From Cloeon dipterum (Eukaryota; Arthropoda; Insecta; Ephemeroptera; Baetidae), in contig NC_088787.1 of the NCBI RefSeq assembly GCF_949628265.1, positions 10,096,501 to 10,160,500 on the forward strand: a stretch of 64,000 nucleotides of DNA, given 5' to 3'. Both the position numbers and the translations under genes were made by a program. Positions 57,002 through 64,000 of the stretch are shown here, in pieces (position 1 is the stretch's first letter; every line of letters starts with the position of its first letter). Under the pieces are notes generated by a model. It was not told the origin of the DNA. It made no database searches and worked only from the letters and a program-made list of their open reading frames with translations.

Positions 57002-60000
57002 TCAGAGGTCGGTGTCGTACCAGGCGGCGAGTTGGTTGCCGTTGTCGCGCGGTGGGTTGGGCACCGCGGGAGACTGCTGGCCGCCGCTCGGGGGCAGCGA
57101 CGACGGCGTCGGAGGGTTGTTCTGGGGTTGATTCAGGTCGAGGTCTTGCAGGCTCTCTACTGGTAGCGTGGCATAGGCTGCAATGACACGACAAAACAGC
57201 AGGGAATCAGCCTCCGTTCGGCCAAGAGAGGAGCAAACAAAAGACAAGACGCCCAAATGCAGGTGTGAAAAGCAGCGAGAGAGAGAGAAATATAAGCGGA
57301 TTAGAATGTTATTGTTAGTTGCAGCGAGTGGTGGAAGGTTAGTCAGCTGTGCCGGCCGTCACCAGATTGTGCGTTTTTGCGATTGGTTACCTGATTGGTT
57401 CTGGCCACTGTAAATGCTGTGGTGGCTGCGCTGTGGTGGCGACTGCACATACAAACCCTCAAAGTCAGCTGCACCTAGCATATCCTATCGTGACGGGCAA
57501 GAGAATGAACCAAAATTAACTCAAAACAAAACGTGAAAAGTGTGTGAGGACCCCCGGATCGAAGATTCAAATAAAAAAACGTGCCAAAAATGATTTGTGG
57601 AGAATTTTTCAAAACTGAACACGCGTGTCGCTGGGTGAGAATCGAGAATGACTGCGACTTTGCACTCACTTGGAGATCAGGAGCCATGTTGTAGTCGGTG
57701 CCGCCGGTCCAGAGGGAGTGGTCATCCCTGAAGAGAGAGCTGGTCAGCTCCATCGACAGCCTCTTCTTGAAGTCTTGAGGCTTGTCCTCAGACATACGGA
57801 AGAGCACCGCAGCAGCATAAGTAGCTGAAGCAAGAACGAGATTTCATTAGATTTTAATTTTCATATTACTGTTTCCTGATGAACTTTTTTCGAAAGCCCT
57901 GATTTTTAAGCCGCCAACAAATGCAGAGACAATTTAGCAACAATTTAATGGTACCTTCCCTCTGGTTCCAAACTAAAAAAAAAAACTCTCTGAGGGCTGG
58001 GCAACCAGATTATTAACTAAGTTTTCGTCCTCAATAAAAAATTCTTTAACTTCATGCTTTAGAAATTAAAATTTGAGCCATCAATTGATTTGTCTCTTTG
58101 AAAAAGTGCAGTCTAATCATTTAAAGCTGAATTAAACAAAATAAAATTAGAAATTCTTTAAATAAAAAAATCGCTCACATTGTTTCAACATTCATAAATG
58201 TGGTTCACATGACTTCAATGGTAGAATCCTCTTAGTTTATTTTTAAAAACCTTTCTGGTCAGCAAAAAACACTATTTAATAATTTAGACATGACAAAATA
58301 ATCATGGCAACCATTTTAAGTGTCTAGAATTATTTCCCTACAATTTTGTGTCAGAAATTGTTTCGTATTCGGTAGCAAAGGTAATGTCAATTTAAAAATC
58401 ACTCACCGACTCCCTCGTTGCGGGAGTGAAGGAGGTCGGTGAGAGGAGCAGTTGCGCCCTCACGTTCCATCATGTCAGCTGCCTCCTTATCTTCGGCCAG
58501 TTCGCAGAGGACGCCAGCAGATACGCGCTGAATGTTCTCGATGTCGCTGTATAAGAGCTGCAAAAAATAGAACATTAGTTTAATTCGCTTAACGCCCAAA
58601 AGCAGATTAAATATCATTTTTAACTCCATAGAAGTCTAATGTAAATTGTATAATCCGACAATTCTCACCTGCACAAACACTGGGATGGTGCTTTGGTTGA
58701 GCAGCACGTTGCGGTTGTTGTGCTCGCGAGCAAGAATGTGCAGGGCACCGACAGTTCCCTCGAGGATCTCCTCCATGCGCACTCCTTCTGCGTACACCAG
58801 AGACGCGTTTCCTCCTGGTTGTGGAGATGGAGCTGATTTGGTGTCACTGGCCACAGAGCTAGCACGTTGCTAAAAATATAATTTTTCGATTGGTTAATTG
58901 AATTTGTGATTGAATACATGCCATATTTCTATAGTTGAACTTTGAATTATTCTAAAACACGAATTGAGAAACAATTCAAATGACTGTTTTCTCACTTTTA
59001 AATAAAAAGAAAAGGCAGTTTAAACTGTTTCATCAGCTTGGGGAATCGAGTAGCAGAAACTAAACGCATCACAAATAAATTAACATACTCGGTGTGTGTC
59101 TTGGAAGGCTCTATTGAGCAGCCGGATGAGCTGGTGAATGGCGCCAGTGTCCCTCAAGGGAGCATGGTTGGCGGCGCACAGGGCCAGGTTGCGGATCAGC
59201 CCAATGACGGCCTTGACGAGTGGCCAACGGGATGGGGGATGCAGAAGCTTCACAATCACTTGCATGCCATAGTTGAGGCGCACAGCATTCTGCGCCATCT
59301 CAGCCTCCACATGACGCGAGGTCAAGTGGCGAAGAGCGCAAACCTGAGAAGTGTTTAATTTTAAAAATTTAGACCAAAAACAAATATAAAATCGTTTAAT
59401 TTACATGTTACAAGATCAAAATATGACACCATTTATATTTCTAGCTATAATTAGGGACTTTACAGTTTTCTTTGGCTTAATTGAACAAACGACAAAACGT
59501 TATTGAGTGTTTAAAGTTTGGAAAGACGAATTTTAACTTACAGCAGGTTCGGTGATCTCCTCGCGGTCTCCAGCGTTGATGACGGTGCGGACGAGAGCAT
59601 CAACTCCGCCCACCTGGCAGACAACAACCTTGTTGCGCTGGTTGTTGCAAGTCAGGTTGGACAGGATTCCGGCGGCGCATGTCATGAAGTTGATGTCGGC
59701 AGAGCCCAAGAGGTGAACCAGGCTTTGCAGTAGTCCGTCGAGTCCTTCCTATAATTCAGGTTTACTTTCGACTCATCAAGACCTAGATGCAGTGTTCCGA
59801 AATGCAGTTTTCTAAAACGAGTTGGTTTTATCCGGCTTAATCCGTTTTTTTTTTTTGCTTTTTTGGCTGCAACAAAAAACTAAATTTTTAAACAAATTTG
59901 TGGATTTTTGATAAGCTGTGAGAAAAATTCAAAAAAGCCAGAATAAAGCCGGCTAAAATAGGGTGGTTTAAACCTGGTTTAAACCACCATGGATTAAAAC

Positions 60001-63000
60001 TCGGAACACTGCCTAGATGTATTGTGTGTCATTTCTAGGATTTCGAGAGCCGCGCTACTAATAAAGATTTCCTTAAGGGAGTTTCTTTAATTCCTCCCAG
60101 AGTATTTGGAGCAGCAGAGCGTTAAATTAATATCTCTATATTGAAAAGATCAAAATCACAGGGAGGGCACTGGACCTTGCGAGTCAACAGTGCCGCACAC
60201 CCGATTTTCAAACTCTCACATCCTTTTCACTGGGTATTGCCACAGCAGGTATGGCAGGATAAAGAAAGGCTAGACAATTTATTAATTTATTTTATTTTTA
60301 TCCCTTTCAACCGGGAAGGGCGCGTACTGTCGTAGTATATGAATGCTGAAACCTGGGTCCCAATAGCACAGGGACCCAGCCCACTCAAAGGCCACTTACC
60401 TCCACACCGAAGACTTTTTTGAAACATTAAAACACACCACTAACACTACTTTAAAAAAGTGAGTGAGTGTTAGTGATGTGTTTTAATACTGTCCTCCTGG
60501 ACAGAGTATTCAGAAGTAATGGCCTCTTCTCAGATGCTTTTTTTATAAATTTTTGTATCCTATCATATGATTTTACAAAATGTGATAATAATCATCAAGG
60601 AACGCTCAATTTTTAGGTGGCTGAATAAATGTACTTTAAATTATTGAGCCTTTAGATTATGACAGCAGCTGAGCAATGTCACGCCCAACTAGCGCGACCA
60701 CTTTTTAGTCATAACAGACAAAGCCCGAAGGGCAGGAGGCAAATTTTCATCATCATCCCTCCTTGCTCTTTCAATTTTGAAACATTTTTGTATGGCGACT
60801 GGCGCGGCTGACGTAGTTTAGCCAGAGGCAAGGCAGCTGGAGCTGTGGGATGACTTATAAACTGAAAATTATGCGGCTGGAGCGGCAAAGCGCGGCTGGG
60901 TGTGACATGCACGTTTTGGAAATTGGTTGGGCCCAGCATTATCCTTTTAGGTGTGGAAACTGTTTATGTTCATGGCTTGCTGATAGCAAGACTAATTGGA
61001 AATCAACTTGAATGCAAGGGATTGTGTCCTTTCCAGACAAAGCCCGAAGGGCAGGAGGCAAATTTTCGTCATCATCCCTCCTTGTTCTTTTCAATTTTGA
61101 AACATTATTGTATGGCAACCGGCGCGGCTGGCGCAGTTTAGCCAGAGGCAAGGCAGCTGGAGCTGTGGGATGACTTATAAACTGAAAATTATGTGGCTGG
61201 AGCGGCAAAGCGCGGCTGGGTGTGACATGCACGTTTTGTAAATTGGCTGGGCCCAGCATTATCCTTTTAGGCGTGGAAACTGGTGATGTTTCTGGCTTGC
61301 TGTTAGCAAGACTAATTGGAAATCGACTTGAGATGCAAGGGATTTTTTCCTTTCCAATGCCTAGTCCGTGTTGTTTTGTTTTAGCAGGAGAATGCGATTC
61401 AAGGGCGGTTCCAAAAATTTTAAGCAGTAGTTTAAAATATGATTTCAATATTGAGCAACAGCAATGGTTATTGCAATTGCATACCACTTTGGTTCCAGCG
61501 TCAGACAGATTTCTCAGGGTCCAAAGACAGTTTTGGACCAGTCTCTGGCTGGGGTGGCCCAGATGGATAGCAAGAGCCTGCAGACCACCAGCTTCGACGA
61601 TGGCAGGCTTGTTGCTCGAGCACACAGACAGGACTGTTGACAAGAATAGCAGAAAATAAATTAGATTTAAAATATGTCTAGAATGCAGATCTTTGTATCT
61701 GTTTCAATATTTTTCATTTACAAAAAATATGTTACATTTCTTGAATTTTTAAAAATAAAAAATGTACAAATGAAGCATAATTTTAATCAAAAACCAACGT
61801 TGTGATGCTAAAATTGCAATTTGCTATGGGTGCAAAATTGCAAGTGCTTTATGAATAAAATATTTGGTATTAATTTGACTTAAAATTTCTTCTAGCAAAA
61901 AGTCCAGATAAAACGACGATCAGTGAAAAAAAATTCGCCTCCATAATAAAAGGAATAAAAATCAACAATATAGTTTCAGCGCCGATTGTGTTCGCAATCT
62001 GCATTTTTTAGCTGCTTTCCTTTTAGATCAATGATTCGGTTTAAAAAATAACTTAGAAAGAATCCTCCCCAGCAATCAAGCGACAAAAAATTTCCTGAAT
62101 CAAACCCATGAAGTCATTTTTGCTGTCCCTAATTTACATGTTTTGCTAATTACTATAATAAAAAATAAAATCAAGACGTGGAGTGACGAGTAATCTACCT
62201 TTGAGGACCCTGGAAGTGGTCCACAGAAGCTTTTCGTAGTCGTAGGAGCGCAAGATGCGCACAAGCTCCATGGGGCCCTGCGAGGCGAGGATGATGAGCT
62301 TGCTCTCCTGGTTGCCGTAGGCCAAAATTTGCAGGCAGTCAGTGACGATTGCGAGGAATTTGACGTTGTTCCTCTGCAGCAGAGCGACCATCTTCTGCAG
62401 GCCGCCGGCAAGGCGGACGGCCATCTTTGATCCCTCTTGATGCAGCAGCAGGTTGTGCAGCGTGGTGATTGCGTAGAAGAGCACGGACTCTACTGGTGAG
62501 CTCAGCAACTTCACCAGGGCGGGGATGCCGCCGCTTTTGAAGATGGCCAGCAGGCCCTGGCGGTGGTGCGACAGGTTGTGCAGTGTGCCCACAGCGCCTT
62601 TGGTCGTTTCCAGGTCATTGCTGTTCGAAATGGCGCGCACCAAAGCAGCCACCATCTACAAAGAGGGATGAGTTAGGATTAAATTTTGCACAAAAATAAT
62701 AAATAAGGATTTAAGAGAGGATGACACAAGATTTACTAACGCTATATTTGGTTTTTCAAGTAGAATGTCTGGTTAATTTATAATTTCAACCTCATCTTTG
62801 AGATTAATGGTAAAAAATATTTTTTTAAATAGTTAATTTTTTCGCGGTTTGCTCAGAAAATGAAATATTTTAAAGATATTTGCACGGGATTATCTTGTGT
62901 TTGTACGTTTCACACAAACGTGCAATTTGTTTTACTCTTTCATGAAATTATAAGAAATTGACGAATTAAAATTTTTATCTAGCGTCATTTCTGAATTTTG

Positions 63001-64000
63001 AGTTATGTAGCTGAACATTAGTTTTGAGCCTCATGGCCTCATATTAAATAAATAAAAATGGGTAATTTTCACCCACGCATTAAGCAGACTATCGTTGTTG
63101 CAAAAAAACCCTAATATATAACATAAAATGCAGTGCCAGGGTTGCAAAAAAACCGCATTTAAAAAAATGCAGTGGATAAAACCTTTTTATTAACCAGTTT
63201 CTTGGAGGCAATGTTTGCACCTCAGTTTTCAATAATTTTTTAATAATTAGCTCATGACCTGGACTTGAAAAATTGTCAGAGATAAATTTTTGGAAAAATT
63301 GAGGCAATTTAAAAGAACAAATTGGCACAGTAGAGGAAAGTTTAAGATTTTCACAGGGGATACATGGAAAAAAATCATTTCTTGCGCAAGAAATTAATAA
63401 AAACTGAGTGGTAAAAACCTGGTGGTGAGCAAGTGCTACCCATGAGACCAATCGAGCAATAATTAAGTAATTTTGGACAAAAATGTTTGCTATTATTTAC
63501 TCACGGTGCAAATTAAAGGCTCATGAATCCTGTCAACAAATTAATACAAAAAAAATTGATCAGGAATCTCACCTGGGGGCTGTTCATGATGGCATGACGA
63601 GAGGCTTCCTTCTTGCTCAACTGGTGGACCATCATGGCGGCCTGTGAGACGACGACCTGGTCCTCATCATTGAGGAGCTTGATGAGTTCAGGTATAGCCC
63701 TGGTTGCGAGGTCAGCGTCATCCTGGTAGTTGATCAGGTTGACGACGGCGTGCTTGAGCATCTGGCTCGGCTCGGAGAGGCGCTGCACGGCCGATGGATG
63801 AGTCGTCTCGAATTGGGTTGACGGGATTTCTGTCCCTTCCTCAAGGGTCTCGGGGAACATGGCGGCTCGCACGCGCTGGCTGCGAGTCTGGCTCAGCTGT
63901 TGATTGATGTCGTCCACCTCGCCCTGCGTGAACGTGTGCGTGAAAGTGCTGTTGTCCATGTCGAACAACAGGCCGTCGTCGCCGCCATCCTCCTCCTCAG
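57002..64000 (-). CDS. arm: Armadillo / beta-catenin (756 aa in window, N-terminus outside)
   Basis: Ten exons, in transcript order: 64,000-63,573 (open at the window edge), 62,655-62,199, 61,633-61,485, 59,748-59,542, 59,343-59,089, 58,869-58,669, 58,557-58,407, 57,824-57,670, 57,484-57,391 and 57,177-57,002. All phases agree. Family landmarks are unmistakable: [109 protein letters not shown] and [13 protein letters not shown]. Twelve armadillo repeats are followed by an acidic, Pro/Gln-rich tail ending DTDL, the PDZ-binding end. The protein links cadherin to alpha-catenin at junctions and acts with TCF in Wnt signalling. The phospho-degron region lies beyond the window edge. No damage is seen. 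Confidence 0.97.
59790..60011. mobile_element. 222-bp hAT-type MITE with 8-bp target duplication
   Basis: Ends are CAGTGTTCCGA (59,790) and TCGGAACACTG (to 60,011), exact inverse copies of 11 bp. CCTAGATG directly flanks both sides (59,782-59,789 and 60,012-60,019). An 8-bp duplication plus CAGTG ends is diagnostic of the hAT superfamily. The interior is AT-rich with its own inverted repeats (GGTGGTTTAAAC around CTG, and CCGGCTT with AAGCCGG), and there is no ORF. It sits in the armadillo intron between the exons at 61,485 and 59,748. Confidence 0.85.
60426..60487. repeat. Hairpin with 21-nt arms in armadillo intron
   Basis: Left arm 60,426-60,446 (ATTAAAACACACCACTAACAC) and right arm 60,467-60,487 pair with a single mismatch around a 20-nt centre. 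No target duplication is evident. Confidence 0.6.
60716..61355. repeat. Two-copy tandem duplication, period 319 bp, in armadillo intron
   Basis: The block starting AGACAAAGCCCGAAGGGCAG at 60,716 repeats at 61,035. The copies are clearly alike to the end (CAAGGGATT then TCCTTTCC), with scattered substitutions and small indels (TTTATGTTCATGG against TGGTGATGTTTCTGG). It is unusually GC-rich for an intron here (GGCGCGGCTG, GCAGCTGGAGCTGTGGGA). It has no splice or coding signal that I would trust. Confidence 0.9.
62656..63572. other. Armadillo intron, no internal feature seen
   Basis: AT-rich intron between the two most 5' exons in the window. A 120-residue minus-strand ORF near 63,089-63,451 has no coding character and no splice context. 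Confidence 0.6.

Noticed and set aside
61222-61659. 145-codon plus-strand ORF in the armadillo region
   Set aside because: It overlaps the 319-bp duplication and an armadillo exon in antisense, with no start context or splice signals.
1-64000. Retrovirus-like, LTR, Polinton-like or toxin relics
   Set aside because: No reverse transcriptase, integrase, capsid, envelope or toxin signature and no paired LTRs were seen on either strand.

Overview
The window is eukaryotic nuclear DNA, almost certainly from an insect or a close arthropod. It is AT-rich, its genes have many short introns (often 50-100 bp), and its right edge carries a recognisable armadillo (beta-catenin) gene. No prokaryotic, viral or CRISPR features were seen.

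Layout. (1) Positions 2-343 hold the last coding segment of an unrecognised gene. (2) Positions 357-47,640 are a head-to-tail array of five large units (starts near 357, 11,705, 19,615, 30,373 and 41,561; lengths about 11.3, 7.9, 10.8, 11.2 and at least 6.1 kb). A full unit holds, in order: a conserved 5' leader; a 16- or 17-exon gene (+) for a 926-966 aa protein, probably all-helical and of unrecognised family ('gene H'); a two-exon BTB-BACK gene (-); broken exons of an LRR gene (+); and the 3' part of a basic-tailed gene (+) that may be CENP-T-like. Gene H is full length in units 1, 3 and 4. In units 2 and 5 it is cut to two exons beside a ~1.08 kb element with inverted termini. The BTB-BACK gene is open in all five units. 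(3) Positions 47,640-48,940 are a patchwork of gene scraps: an intronless NRBP/Madm pseudokinase fragment (+) and a GST-omega N-terminal fragment (-). (4) Positions 50,058-52,766 carry an intact five-exon LRR gene, related to the LRR scraps in the array. (5) Positions 52,800-57,000 are mostly non-coding, with a foldback element, a long hairpin, a doubtful small acidic ORF and a candidate plus-strand promoter. (6) Positions 57,002-64,000 contain ten armadillo exons (-), covering all but the N-terminus, with a 222-bp hAT-type MITE and a 319-bp tandem duplication in one intron.

History and function. Units 3 and 4 are almost identical through gene H, so that duplication or conversion is recent. 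The tail of unit 4 instead matches unit 1, which points to unequal exchange or gene conversion. Five open BTB-BACK copies beside decaying neighbours suggest that copy is the one retained. Each unit also carries, about 430 nt past the BTB stop on its strand, a short motif fitting the conserved core of a hammerhead ribozyme. Products of the array genes are not known to work together. Possible E2F, CRE and CCAAT motifs in the BTB and LRR upstream regions hint at cell-cycle-linked expression, but this is inference.
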